64,000 bases of DNA from Legionella nautarum (GCF_001467895.1 NZ_LNYO01000024.1:713602-777601), one strand, 5' to 3'; counted from the first letter of the stretch, positions 50,548 to 59,638 are shown. Made by a program: numbers and translations. The notes: generated by a model not told the origin, from the sequence alone.

Positions 50548-51511
50548 AACTATTTTTTGCTTAATGGGGCCAACTGCCTCAGGTAAAACTGCTTTAGCCT
50601 CTGAGCTTATCAAATCATTTCCATTTGAAATCATTAGCGTTGATTCGGCAATGATTTATCGAGAAATGAATATCGGGACAGCAAAACCTAGGCCCGAAGA
50701 ACTTTTAACTACCCCGCATCATTTGATCGATATAATCGACCCTCCAGAAAGCTATTCAGCTGCGCAATTTTGTGAGGATGCAGTGAAGCTTGTTGAAGCA
50801 ATTTATCGTCGTCATAAATTCCCTTTATTAGTGGGCGGGACGATGATGTATTTCCATGCTTTGCAACAGGGGTTGTCTCCTTTACCCCAGGCGGATGACA
50901 CCTTACGTGCTGTGCTTACTCAACAAGCAGAATTGTTGGGTTGGGCTTATATGCATGAACAATTAGCACAAGTTGATCCACAGTCTGCTTTAAGAATTCA
51001 TCCCAATGATACTCAGCGTATCCAACGTGCTTTAGAGGTCTATCATTTAACAGGTAAACCACTTTCTTCATTTTGGTCTGAACAGAAAGAAAATCAGAAC
51101 TATCATTTTGTTAATATTGCTCTATTTCCAGAGGATCGCAATTGGTTACATGCCCGTATTGAAGCCCGGTTTGAACAAATGTTGGAACAGGGGTTTGTTT
51201 ACGAGGTAGCTCAATTACTGCAAAAATGGCATCTGCCCTTAACTTGTCCTGCTATGCGTTGTGTAGGTTATCGTCAGGTCATTGACTACTTAGCAGGGGA
51301 TTATGATTACGAAATGTTGCGCCATAAAGGGGTTGTCGCGACGCGCCAGCTCGCTAAGAGACAATTAACTTGGCTTCGTTCTTGGCCAAAGGCATCGGTT
51401 TTTCCTTGCGAAAAATCTGCTGTTCTTGGGGAAATCATAGCACTCATCAGGGAAATATTAGATAATAGGCCTGCTTCTGATAAAGCGCGCGAGAAAACGC
51501 ATAAAAAATAG
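50540..51511 (+). CDS. miaA: tRNA dimethylallyltransferase MiaA
   Basis: MiaA adds the isopentenyl group to A37 of tRNAs that read UNN codons. The P-loop GPTASGKTALA and the substrate motif DSAMIYREMNIGTAKP are at the N-terminus, and the tRNA-binding region CPAMRCVGYRQ follows. Length is 323 residues. In most gammaproteobacteria hfq comes next; here a zinc-finger gene follows instead. Confidence 0.96.
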   Translation: MPKTIFCLMGPTASGKTALASELIKSFPFEIISVDSAMIYREMNIGTAKPRPEELLTTPHHLIDIIDPPESYSAAQFCEDAVKLVEAIYRRHKFPLLVGGTMMYFHALQQGLSPLPQADDTLRAVLTQQAELLGWAYMHEQLAQVDPQSALRIHPNDTQRIQRALEVYHLTGKPLSSFWSEQKENQNYHFVNIALFPEDRNWLHARIEARFEQMLEQGFVYEVAQLLQKWHLPLTCPAMRCVGYRQVIDYLAGDYDYEMLRHKGVVATRQLAKRQLTWLRSWPKASVFPCEKSAVLGEIIALIREILDNRPASDKAREKTHKK

Positions 51512-51534
51512 AAATTCGTAGGGGAAACAAACAG

Positions 51535-51723
51535 ATGGAAAATAGAGTTGAAGAACCAGCATGTACTAAAAAAAAATATATCGTGCATCATAAAGATTTA
51601 CCTTTAAGTTGTCCAACTGATGAGATGATTTTGTGGAATGCTCATCCAAAGGTATACTTACCTATCGAAAAAACCGGTACAGAAGTTTGCCCTTATTGTG
51701 GGTCTGAGTTTGTTTTAGAATGA
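51535..51723 (+). CDS. Small zf-CHCC zinc-finger protein
   Basis: This 62-residue protein matches the zf-CHCC family (related to mitochondrial NDUFS6): LSCPTDEMILWNAHPKVYLPI followed by CPYCGSEFVL, giving Cys-His-Cys-Cys zinc ligands. Bacterial functions are unknown. The stop overlaps the start of the next gene by 4 bp, so the two are probably coupled. A GGGGAAAC site lies before the ATG. Confidence 0.85.
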   Translation: MENRVEEPACTKKKYIVHHKDLPLSCPTDEMILWNAHPKVYLPIEKTGTEVCPYCGSEFVLE

Positions 51724-52742
51724 TCAAATCAATTTGCGTAGTTCGCTTATCTGCTTTAGGCGATGTGCTAATGTTTGTTCCCTTGGTGCGCACTCTGCAA
51801 GCTAATTTACCTGAGGCAGCGATTACTTGGGTTATTTCTCGCCCGGCTTATGATCTTGTTGAGGGAATGGACGGTGTTGAGTTTATTGTCATCAACAAAC
51901 CGAACAGCATAATGGATTATTGGCGTTTTAAAAGACGACTAAAAGGCCGAAAGTTTGATGTATTATTGGCGTCGCAGGCGAGTTTTCGCGCAAATTTACT
52001 CTATCCTTTAATTCCTGCCCCGCGAAAGATTGGCTATGATAAGATTCGTGCCAAAGATGGCCATAATTGGTTGGTGAACGAAACCATCCAGCCTGGACAG
52101 GATCACACCTTGGATGGATTTTTAAAATTCGCTACGGCTTTAGGGCTGCCAAAAAAAGATCTGCGCTGGGATTTGCCCATTAGCCAAGCTGATCATGAAT
52201 GGGCAAAGACTCATTTACCAACATCAAAACCTATCTTAGTGGTTAATCCAGCTGCTAGTAAACCTGAGCGAAGCTGGCCCAGCGAGCGTTATATTGCAGT
52301 GATAAAAGAAGCGCAAAAACGCTGGCAGGTACAAGTGGTTTTAACAGGTGGACCAGGTGCTTATGACAGAACTTTAGCTGATGAAATATTAGAGCAGGTA
52401 GAATGCACTGATTTAGTAGGAAAAACCAAGCCAAAGCAACTCCTTGCCGTTATTGATCATGCGCAAGCGGTATTATGTCCTGATACGGGCCCTTCGCATA
52501 TGGGAACTGCAGTAGGTACACCAGTTGTGGCTTTACATGCCGTAACCAGTGCAAATGTCTCCGGACCTTATACATTTAGACATTTGGCGGTAGATTGCTA
52601 TCCTGAAGCGGTAACCACCATTCTCAATAAGACTGCTGAAACCAATATCTGGGGTACTCATGCTCATGGTGAAGAAACGATGAAGTTAGTTCAGGTGGAA
52701 GCTGTTCTTGAGAAGTTGGAATCTTTATTTGCTTCGAGCTAA
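51720..52742 (+). CDS. Glycosyltransferase family 9 (heptosyltransferase-like) protein
   Basis: This 340-residue protein has the two-lobed GT-B fold of ADP-heptose:LPS heptosyltransferases. Family features are VVRLSALGDVLMFVPLVRTL at the N-terminus, NPAASKPERSWPSERY in the hinge, VVLTGGPG and CPDTGPSHMGTAVGTPVVALH near the C-terminus. It probably adds a sugar to the lipopolysaccharide core; donor and acceptor are not certain. No other LPS genes are near. Confidence 0.88.
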   Translation: MIKSICVVRLSALGDVLMFVPLVRTLQANLPEAAITWVISRPAYDLVEGMDGVEFIVINKPNSIMDYWRFKRRLKGRKFDVLLASQASFRANLLYPLIPAPRKIGYDKIRAKDGHNWLVNETIQPGQDHTLDGFLKFATALGLPKKDLRWDLPISQADHEWAKTHLPTSKPILVVNPAASKPERSWPSERYIAVIKEAQKRWQVQVVLTGGPGAYDRTLADEILEQVECTDLVGKTKPKQLLAVIDHAQAVLCPDTGPSHMGTAVGTPVVALHAVTSANVSGPYTFRHLAVDCYPEAVTTILNKTAETNIWGTHAHGEETMKLVQVEAVLEKLESLFASS

Positions 52743-52813
52743 TCAATTTTCATCCGGCAGTTCCTCAGGAAGGCCAAATTAATGACCAAATGAACAGAAC
52801 TTTAAGGGTGTTG

Positions 52814-53734
52814 TTAGAGCGTCGTTTCAGGTCGATGATTTTTGTCAGACTCAAAGTAAGGCCGAATATTTGTTTCGTAAAAACTAGTAAAAAATGAAAA
52901 GAACCTGTTCTCACTCGCAGCGTTATTTTCTGCTGATTTTTGTGCGAAACTATAATTTTTTCTAAAATCTGAGATACTGTTCAGAAGATTTCTATAGACG
53001 AATGCCGCTTCGGTTGATCGAAACATAGGAGTTCGTTTTAAACTATCCTCCAAAATTCTTTCAGCTCCATCCATCAGTTCATTTTCGGATTTCTCTACCT
53101 CGCTAAATAAAGCTCTTAGTTGGGCTATTGTAGTTGGTGTTTTACAACCAAAAAAACCAACCCCCATTGTATCCCACCTTGGATTATCTATCGCTTTTTT
53201 AATTTTTACATTAAGTTGTGCAATTAAAAGCTGATGTGTTGCGTACCTGTCTTTATAAGGAAGAGCAAAATCTTGTATGCGGTGATGTGCTCTTTTTTTT
53301 GTACGTTCATCACTTGAAGCATCGATAATAGAGCTAAGATCTTCTATTATTTGGGGTGCCTTATCTGCTTCCACTAAACTAGGGATAGAGCTTAGAAATT
53401 TGTTTATTAGATCAGAGAGTTCAGTTTCACTTATCTCATCATCAATTACAGGTAACTCAAATTTCTCACCGGAGATTGGACGTATATAAATTAATTTTTT
53501 AATAGAAAAAGGATTATCTTGATATTCATAACCTAATAAATGAGCATATAACACATTGTAATAATTAGCTTTTCTATGACTTTCTACCCAACTATCGAAA
53601 TATTCTAACTCTCGAAATCTCACCGCATGAGAATATCGATCAATAAGTTCCTTAACTGAATCTTGAATCTTTTCGTACGAGTCATCTTTTATATCATTAA
53701 ACGCACTAAATATATCAATAATTTTATACATCAT
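52814..53734 (-). CDS. Hypothetical protein, possible effector
   Basis: I do not recognise this 306-residue protein. It has no signal peptide or membrane helix, is rich in charged residues and mostly helical by its pattern, and ends in a basic/acidic tail (ESDKNHRPETTL). Its reading frame is AT-rich compared with the core genes to its left, and it sits alone on the minus strand at the edge of the accessory region, which suggests acquisition. Start may be the second Met (53731). Confidence 0.55.
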   Translation of the reverse strand: MMYKIIDIFSAFNDIKDDSYEKIQDSVKELIDRYSHAVRFRELEYFDSWVESHRKANYYNVLYAHLLGYEYQDNPFSIKKLIYIRPISGEKFELPVIDDEISETELSDLINKFLSSIPSLVEADKAPQIIEDLSSIIDASSDERTKKRAHHRIQDFALPYKDRYATHQLLIAQLNVKIKKAIDNPRWDTMGVGFFGCKTPTTIAQLRALFSEVEKSENELMDGAERILEDSLKRTPMFRSTEAAFVYRNLLNSISDFRKNYSFAQKSAENNAASENRFFSFFTSFYETNIRPYFESDKNHRPETTL

Positions 53735-53993
53735 GCTACTTTTTTGACTAATATGTGAAAATTATTATACATTAATTACATTTTTCACTCAACAGGTTTA
53801 AAAATAGTTACGGTAAATCCATTAACAATTCTGCGTCACTGTATAATCCGCACAGTTATTGCCAAAAAGGGCTGTCAGAGAGAGAGCTGCTACTTTAACT
53901 TATTGAAAAAATACAAATAACCAATAAAAATTTGCCTAAACTCTTCTTGGCGAAGTATAATAATTATCCAATTTTCAATTAAAAAAATAAGTT

Positions 53994-54704
53994 ATGAGAT
54001 ATTTTTTATATTTATTTTTAATCCTAATCAGCTTAATTTCTAGCTTTGTTCATGCCCAAACTTATGTCGTTAAATTGGGAGATACCCCAGTAAAAATATT
54101 AAAAGAAAGAGGGCGAGGGAAAACCTTTGTTCACTTGCATGAAAGTGAATTTACTGCGTTCGCTGCGGCTAAATGTTTTATCAAAAGAGAAGGGGGTACC
54201 CTAATTGCTCTCAAACACTCTGGTCAACGTAATGTCCGATTTTACTTAAAAGGGGTTCGTTATGAGTTTGATCCTAATCGGATTTTTACAGATAAGGGAA
54301 TAAAACGGACCTTGAAAAAATTCGGGCCCTACTCTCGTGCAGCCCACCGAGAGGTTAAAAAACTGGCCCAAAAAATTATATTTCTATTACCCAAAGGAAA
54401 AGTAATCGCGGTGCATAATAATCGGGATTATTCTATCAAAGAATATTTTCCTAAGCATTCCTTAGCGGGTGATGCGAAAGAAATTCATTATCGACCTAGG
54501 ACAAGTTATAGAAACTTCTATTTTGTCACTAAAAGAGAGGATTATGAGCGTTTGAAAAGACTCAATTTCAATGTTGCACTACAAGCAACTAAAGCACAGG
54601 ACGATGGGTCGCTATCTTATTATCTGGCGAGGAAAAACTATATCAATATTGAATCTGGTTATGGTGAAATGGTGGCTCAGTTGAAAATGTTGCATCATGC
54701 TTAA
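53994..54704 (+). CDS. Secreted protein of unknown function, hydrolase-like motifs
   Basis: A signal peptide (MRYFLYLFLILISLISSFVHA) is followed by a mature domain of about 215 residues with no cysteine pattern. Conserved-looking islands are VHLHESEFTA, ALKHSGQRNVRFYL, YEFDPNRIFTDKG, VIAVHNN and a closing NIESGYGE. The spaced H and E residues recall zinc peptidases or amidases, but I cannot place it in a family. It is followed by another secreted-protein gene on the same strand. Confidence 0.6.
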   Translation: MRYFLYLFLILISLISSFVHAQTYVVKLGDTPVKILKERGRGKTFVHLHESEFTAFAAAKCFIKREGGTLIALKHSGQRNVRFYLKGVRYEFDPNRIFTDKGIKRTLKKFGPYSRAAHREVKKLAQKIIFLLPKGKVIAVHNNRDYSIKEYFPKHSLAGDAKEIHYRPRTSYRNFYFVTKREDYERLKRLNFNVALQATKAQDDGSLSYYLARKNYINIESGYGEMVAQLKMLHHA

Positions 54705-54809
54705 ACCCCTAATCACCTGAATTAGCTTATTTGTATTCTTTAAGCTATGATGATTTGAATAGAAAGGAGATTCTTAAGATAGACCATTATCCAACGGAGG
54801 GATTTAGTT

Positions 54810-55691
54810 ATGCATTTTAATCGATTAAAAATGGTGCTAGCTGCGGTAGTTTTTAGCGCCTTTTCATTCATGGCTTCTGCCGCTGCTACGGATTCTAATA
54901 AACAAGTACCTCCCCCTCCTGCTGCAACGATGGATGATACGACACAACAAACTACCCCTCCTGGAACTTCGAATAATACGACCAACCAAAATTCTGCTCC
55001 TGGGACTACAAATAATACGACTAATCAAAATTCTGCTCCCGGGACTACAAATAATACGACTAATCAAAACTCTGCCCCTGCGACTACAAATGATACCACC
55101 AATCAGAATCCTGCTCCTGCAGCTACGGATAATACTACGACTAAACAACCCGCTACTCCTACTACAGATGATACTAATAAATCCAATTCTGCTCCTGGAA
55201 ATATGATGGATAGTAATCAGGCGGAGTCGTTTCAAGCCATCTGCCTTTCGTCATGGATGAAAAGAGAAACTAATATAGCCAATATGACCGCTTATAAACA
55301 TTTTGGTGAAAAATATTGTGCTTGCGCCCTCACTCAACCACTCGACACTGATGCCGCTGTGGATAAAGCAATTCAGGTCTGTATGTCTCGTACTTTATTG
55401 CGTACTACCATGGATTCTTTAGAAGAGGAAATCGGTTTAGAAAAAGCGAGCGATAAGGATGTAAGCCAATTCTGTCAGGATACGTGGAATCTCATTTATC
55501 CTAAAATGAACGATCAAGCGAGGCAAATAGCAACCAGTTTTTGCGATTGTTCACAACCTAAATTAGTATCGCTTCTTAAAAGTTCTAATAACATGGCCGA
55601 TAAAGAGTATTATGATCAAATCGATTCGATTGCTGCTGCCTGCTCTGGTCCAATCCAATCTAGCCAAGAGCCTGCAAAATCAGCCAATTAA
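54810..55691 (+). CDS. Secreted protein with 13-residue N/T/P-rich tandem repeats
   Basis: The signal peptide (1-24, ending MASAAA) is followed by six 13-residue units at 52-129, the best conserved being GTTNNTTNQNSAP. The C-terminal domain (about 135-285) is helical and has eight or so cysteines in pairs (YCACALTQ, VCMSR, FCQDTW, FCDCSQ, AACSG), so it is probably disulfide-bonded in the periplasm or outside. GGAGGG precedes the ATG, and a strong terminator follows. I do not recognise the family. Confidence 0.7.
   Translation: MHFNRLKMVLAAVVFSAFSFMASAAATDSNKQVPPPPAATMDDTTQQTTPPGTSNNTTNQNSAPGTTNNTTNQNSAPGTTNNTTNQNSAPATTNDTTNQNPAPAATDNTTTKQPATPTTDDTNKSNSAPGNMMDSNQAESFQAICLSSWMKRETNIANMTAYKHFGEKYCACALTQPLDTDAAVDKAIQVCMSRTLLRTTMDSLEEEIGLEKASDKDVSQFCQDTWNLIYPKMNDQARQIATSFCDCSQPKLVSLLKSSNNMADKEYYDQIDSIAAACSGPIQSSQEPAKSAN
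54963..55196 (+). repeat. Coding tandem repeat, six units of 39 bp
   Basis: Six consecutive 39-bp units encode the 13-residue repeats of the secreted protein. Units 2 and 3 are nearly identical at the DNA level and the outer units diverge, as expected for repeat expansion by slippage. Copy number probably varies between strains. Confidence 0.85.
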
Positions 55692-55700
55692 GCGTTTAAA

Positions 55701-55737
55701 ATCTTGATCTTGTAAATGCGAGATCAAGATTTTTTTT
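55701..55737 (+). terminator. Rho-independent terminator abutting the next start codon
   Basis: A perfect 10-bp stem (ATCTTGATCT / AGATCAAGAT) with a 10-nt loop is followed by seven T. The next base begins the ATG of the ATP-grasp frame at 55738. Confidence 0.92.
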
Positions 55738-56877
55738 ATGCGATTGAAATATGCTAGGATTATCTTGAGTGTATTAAATTCTCAAGAGGATGTAACCATA
55801 GACAAGAATGCGGAGCTTTACTACAAAAGCTCATTGGATTTATTCCTCCCTGCCGAGCAAATCGATGATATTGATGGATTTGCTCTAAAACTAGGAAAAA
55901 AAACTTATTATTTTCGCGGGGGTGAAACACCTTTTAATGATAGCTGTAGCGCTAATATTGCCCTCAATAAATATTGCATGAATAAAATTTTAGAATCACA
56001 AGGCCTCCCTGTACCTAAAGCAATTGCTATACATTGCAGTGAGTTTGAAGAGGGGGGGGTTGAAGAAAAAATAGCGGAGCTAAAATTTCCCTTGGTGGCA
56101 AAACCAACCAGAAATGGTTCTCGTGGCCGTGATGTGTTGTGTAATATACAAACAATTGAGCAATTAAAGAACTATCTAAGCCATGCATTTACCCTTTATG
56201 AATTCATCACCATTGAAGAGTTCCATGCAAATTTGAACTCTTATCGAGTCCTAGTATTTAAACGCCAAGTAATAGGTGTTATTCAAAGATATCCTGCACA
56301 GGTGGTAGGCGATGGCAAACAGACTCTGGCGCAATTGGTGCAGTCGACTAATTTGCAACGAGCAAAACTGAATGATGCACTAGGTAATATAGTTATTGAT
56401 GAAGAATGTCATATTAAATTGAAAGAATTAAAACTCGACATCGATTATATTCCCCAGCAAGATGAGCAAGTTTTCTTAGCCTACACCTCCAATGCAACTA
56501 GGGGAGGGACTTTTAAATCACTCGGGAAGAAAATTTGTAAACAGAATAGCTGTTTAATGATTCGTGCTGCGCAGGCATTGAATTTAAATATTGTCGGAAT
56601 TGATGTTGAATGTGAGGATATTAGTATACCTATTGAAGCCTCGAGGGGAGTCATCATTGAAATGAATAATTGCCCCAGTATCAAGATTCATGAAATACCG
56701 ATGAGTGGGCCTCCTAACCGAGTTAGCAAAAAGATAATGCGCAGTTTTATCTACCGCCATCCTCTTTCTTATCTAGCTATGCTATATACTAATAAAAGGG
56801 CTAATTTTTATATAAGGGGTTTTGTTTTAGCAATCTTTTTAGGCTTTATATTAAGTTATTTATATAATCTAACTTAA
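55738..56877 (+). CDS. Membrane-anchored ATP-grasp ligase, cyanophycin-synthetase-like
   Basis: This enzyme should join a carboxylate to an amine or thiol through an acyl phosphate. The ATP-grasp core resembles that of cyanophycin synthetase: PLVAKPTRNGSRGRDV (K122), the central RVLVFKRQVIGV and PAQVVGDGKQTLAQLV, then GIDVECED (D289) and IIEMNNCPS (E308, N310) for magnesium. A single membrane helix ends the protein (about 360-376), unusual for the family. The Mur-ligase half of cyanophycin synthetase is absent. The ATG directly follows a terminator with no ribosome site, so the true start may be downstream. It is the first of six same-strand genes. Confidence 0.8.
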   Translation: MRLKYARIILSVLNSQEDVTIDKNAELYYKSSLDLFLPAEQIDDIDGFALKLGKKTYYFRGGETPFNDSCSANIALNKYCMNKILESQGLPVPKAIAIHCSEFEEGGVEEKIAELKFPLVAKPTRNGSRGRDVLCNIQTIEQLKNYLSHAFTLYEFITIEEFHANLNSYRVLVFKRQVIGVIQRYPAQVVGDGKQTLAQLVQSTNLQRAKLNDALGNIVIDEECHIKLKELKLDIDYIPQQDEQVFLAYTSNATRGGTFKSLGKKICKQNSCLMIRAAQALNLNIVGIDVECEDISIPIEASRGVIIEMNNCPSIKIHEIPMSGPPNRVSKKIMRSFIYRHPLSYLAMLYTNKRANFYIRGFVLAIFLGFILSYLYNLT

Positions 56878-56908
56878 TTAGATCTAGAAAGTGCACTGGT
56901 GGTAGGTA

Positions 56909-57796
56909 ATGGACATAATTAAAGTTCTCGACGTTTCCTTAAGAGATGGTGGTCATCGAACAAATTTTCACTTTAAAAATAAAGATCTAAAGGAAATTTT
57001 ACAATTATTAGATCATTCAGGTCTTGAATACATTGAAATTGGTTATCGTAATGGTTCTATCCGCCCAATTGAAAATTTAGGTAGAGCTGGGCTTTGCGAA
57101 AAAGACTATCTTCTTCTTTGTCAGTCACTGATAAATAAAGCAAAAATTGCGGTAATGGCTCATCCTAAGAATGTTAACAAAGCTGATCTCGAAGAATTAA
57201 AAGAGTGCGGAGTGGATCTTTTAAGAATTTGCATTGCCAAAGGCGAGGTGGAGTCTGCTTATCCCACTCTTGCTTTGGCCAAGGAGTTAGATTTAGGCAC
57301 CTCCGTGAATTTTATTCACATGTCTTATTACAAAGAAAAAGAACTTGATGAGGCAATCGAAGCAATTTCTAAGCATCAGCCTGGCATGATTTATTTTGCA
57401 GATTCAAACGGCAGTATGTTGCCCTCTAGGATTCAAGCGATTTATAAAAAATACACACAGCAATACTCGATTCCTTTTGGATTTCATGCCCACGATAATT
57501 TAGGTTTAGCGCAAGCGAATGCTCTTGCTGCCTTAAGTAATGGCGCGCAATATATCGACGTGTCTTTAGCCGGTATGGGTAAGGGCATAGGCAATCTAAA
57601 AACTGAATTTTTTACGGCTTATTTGCATGCGATAGATATTAAGAAATACAAACTTCCTGAAATTTTAGCAGCAGCCAATTATGTGCGAAATACTTTAGGA
57701 ATTGGCTATGAAGACATTGAAATGGATGAATTTATCAGAGGTATCTCCGATTTTTCAACAGCCGATCTTAAAGCTCATAAAGCAAGTACGATCTAG
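56909..57796 (+). CDS. DRE-TIM metallolyase, 4-hydroxy-2-oxovalerate-aldolase-like
   Basis: This 295-residue TIM barrel belongs to the HMG-CoA-lyase/DmpG family of metal-dependent aldol enzymes. The signature SLRDGGH gives R12, D13 and the base H16 with DmpG-like spacing, and the metal histidines are H193 and H195 in GFHAHDNLGLA. SLAGMGKGIGN follows. DmpG itself works with an acylating aldehyde dehydrogenase (DmpF); no such gene is here, and the C-terminal region that contacts DmpF is shortened. It could run as an aldolase or as a synthase joining an oxo acid to an acyl-CoA or aldehyde. Confidence 0.83.
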   Translation: MDIIKVLDVSLRDGGHRTNFHFKNKDLKEILQLLDHSGLEYIEIGYRNGSIRPIENLGRAGLCEKDYLLLCQSLINKAKIAVMAHPKNVNKADLEELKECGVDLLRICIAKGEVESAYPTLALAKELDLGTSVNFIHMSYYKEKELDEAIEAISKHQPGMIYFADSNGSMLPSRIQAIYKKYTQQYSIPFGFHAHDNLGLAQANALAALSNGAQYIDVSLAGMGKGIGNLKTEFFTAYLHAIDIKKYKLPEILAAANYVRNTLGIGYEDIEMDEFIRGISDFSTADLKAHKASTI

Positions 57797-57834
57797 TGTA
57801 CCATTATACAAAGAGACATTAATTTGAGAGTGTA

Positions 57835-58536
57835 ATGAAAAAAAGAATACTAGCTCTTGGCCCTGTAATGCCACATGAATTTGATATTGAAGGAATAGCG
57901 AAAGACTTATCTTTCCTCAATGAAAATTTTCAACTCGATTTTATTGATCCTTTGATGAACATGGATGCTTTACCTACGGGTCTTTATTATTTGTCTTGGC
58001 AAAGAGAGCTAGCAGACCAACTTAGCAACTATGATGCTTTTTTAGGTTTTTCTTTTGGCGGGGTTATTCTGCAGCAATGTTTTAGCGTATTTGAGGGAAC
58101 GAATAAACCAATCCTATTATTTTCGACCCCGACTTTTGCTAATGAACCCTTGCGGGAAAAATTAGGTCGAGTCATTGCTCTATGTAAAAAAAATTGGGTA
58201 ATGGAAGCGCTTAAGACGCTCTATAAGGAGGTGTTTTACCCGAATAAACCTCCACAAATTAATTATAATAGGTATGATCAAGAGCTTGCGGCTCGACGAT
58301 TGATTTTTGGTTTGCAGCGAGTCTTAGATACGGACTCCACTCAAATTGTTAGCCATTCTGCGGTGGAACATTTGCATTTGATTGGTGAATTTTCAAACTT
58401 GGTTAATGTGGATAATGTGATTACACCCAAGGTTGGGCAGTTAATCATTGTACCTCAAGCAGGCATGCGCGTGTTACATGATAACCATGCTTTTTGTCAG
58501 AAACTCATCGTCGAGTACTTGAAGGATGGAGCCTAG
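57835..58536 (+). CDS. Alpha/beta-hydrolase-like protein
   Basis: This 233-residue protein has the nucleophile elbow GFSFGG (S73) of alpha/beta hydrolases, with a likely catalytic histidine at H215 or H218 in MRVLHDNHAF. The central lid region (about 105-160) is basic and aromatic. It may act as a thioesterase, amidase or cyclase; sequence alone does not tell. It is the third gene of the cluster, 38 bp after the aldolase and 3 bp before the dehydrogenase. Confidence 0.7.
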   Translation: MKKRILALGPVMPHEFDIEGIAKDLSFLNENFQLDFIDPLMNMDALPTGLYYLSWQRELADQLSNYDAFLGFSFGGVILQQCFSVFEGTNKPILLFSTPTFANEPLREKLGRVIALCKKNWVMEALKTLYKEVFYPNKPPQINYNRYDQELAARRLIFGLQRVLDTDSTQIVSHSAVEHLHLIGEFSNLVNVDNVITPKVGQLIIVPQAGMRVLHDNHAFCQKLIVEYLKDGA

Positions 58537-58539
58537 CCC

Positions 58540-59637
58540 TTGATAAAGATAACTGTTTTACCAGGTGATGGTATTGGGGTTGATGTGACCATGGCTGCAA
58601 TCCCTGTTTTAAAAGCACTTGAGATCCCGGTGGTTTTAAATTTTGGTGATATGGGTTGGTCCTATTGGCAAAAAGAAGGTAATCCTATCCCTGAGCGCAC
58701 TTGGCAGCTTATTAAGCAAGCGGATGCAACCTTAGTTGGCGCATCGACAAGCAAGCCAAACCGCGAAGCAAGAGTTGAGTTAGCTAGTGAATTAAGAGCT
58801 CAAAATCCATCTTATGTCTCACCAATCATCCAATTACGACAAAATTTAGATTTATTTGCGAATGTTAGGCCCTGTTTTAATATCAAAGCAGAAGGCCCTG
58901 ATTTTAATTTTTGCGTGATTAGGGAAAATACGGAAGGCTTGTATTCTGGATTTGATTATCATCCTATCCCTACCGCAGTGCGAAGCTTATTAGCTCAGTC
59001 GCCAACTTGGCAAACGCTGGCAAGCGATGAAGTCAGCTGTAGCCTACGTTTGCAATCTAAGCGAGGATTGATGCGTCTTTATGAATTCGCATTCCAATAT
59101 GCTCAACGACAGAATATGAAGCGAGTGACTTTGGCAGACAAGCCTAATGTATTACGGCAAAGTGGTGCTTTCGCACGCGAACTCTTTGAATCAGTCGCGG
59201 ACGAGTATCCGCAGATTAAAGCAGATATCCTCAATGTGGATGCAGTGGCTTTATGGTTGGTGAGACGTCCTGAGGAATTTGGTGTTATTGTTGCTGAAAA
59301 TATGTTTGGCGATATTTTATCGGATGTAGGGGCCGGCGTAATGGGTGGACTTGGTTTTGCTCCAAGTGAAAATATCGGCGAACAAGATTGCTACTTCGAA
59401 CCTGTGCATGGTAGCGCACCAAGAATGAAAGCCCATCAAGCCAATCCCAGCGCGATGTTTTTAACCATAGGCTTATTACTGCAACATTTTGGTTACAAAG
59501 AGCAAGCTGAAAAAATACGCCGATCGGTAAGGGCTGTAGTAAAAGAGCAGCGCTTCGTGAGCTATGATTTAGGTGGGAACTCTAGCACTGAGGAAATGGC
59601 GGAAGCGATTATCAATTATTGTATTAATGGTAACTAA
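58540..59637 (+). CDS. Isocitrate/isopropylmalate dehydrogenase family enzyme
   Basis: Members oxidise a beta-hydroxy acid with NAD(P) and decarboxylate it. The protein (365 residues) has VLPGDGIG at the N-terminus, the substrate motif IRENTEGLYSG (R128, Y135), K201 in LADKPNV, D234 in NVDAVALWL, metal-binding D258/D262 in MFGDILSD and the cofactor loop PVHGSAPR. The substrate loop LRQNLDLFANVRP resembles tartrate/homoisocitrate-type members as much as LeuB. It begins with TTG. No leuACD partners are near, so leucine synthesis is unlikely. Confidence 0.85.
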   Translation: MIKITVLPGDGIGVDVTMAAIPVLKALEIPVVLNFGDMGWSYWQKEGNPIPERTWQLIKQADATLVGASTSKPNREARVELASELRAQNPSYVSPIIQLRQNLDLFANVRPCFNIKAEGPDFNFCVIRENTEGLYSGFDYHPIPTAVRSLLAQSPTWQTLASDEVSCSLRLQSKRGLMRLYEFAFQYAQRQNMKRVTLADKPNVLRQSGAFARELFESVADEYPQIKADILNVDAVALWLVRRPEEFGVIVAENMFGDILSDVGAGVMGGLGFAPSENIGEQDCYFEPVHGSAPRMKAHQANPSAMFLTIGLLLQHFGYKEQAEKIRRSVRAVVKEQRFVSYDLGGNSSTEEMAEAIINYCINGN

Positions 59638-59638
59638 A

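Noticed and set aside
54963-55196. Regular repeats considered as a CRISPR array
   Set aside because: The 39-bp units are contiguous, without unique spacers, and encode an in-frame peptide repeat.
58540-59637. Reading the dehydrogenase as LeuB of leucine synthesis
   Set aside because: No leuA, leuC or leuD is adjacent, and the neighbours point to another pathway.
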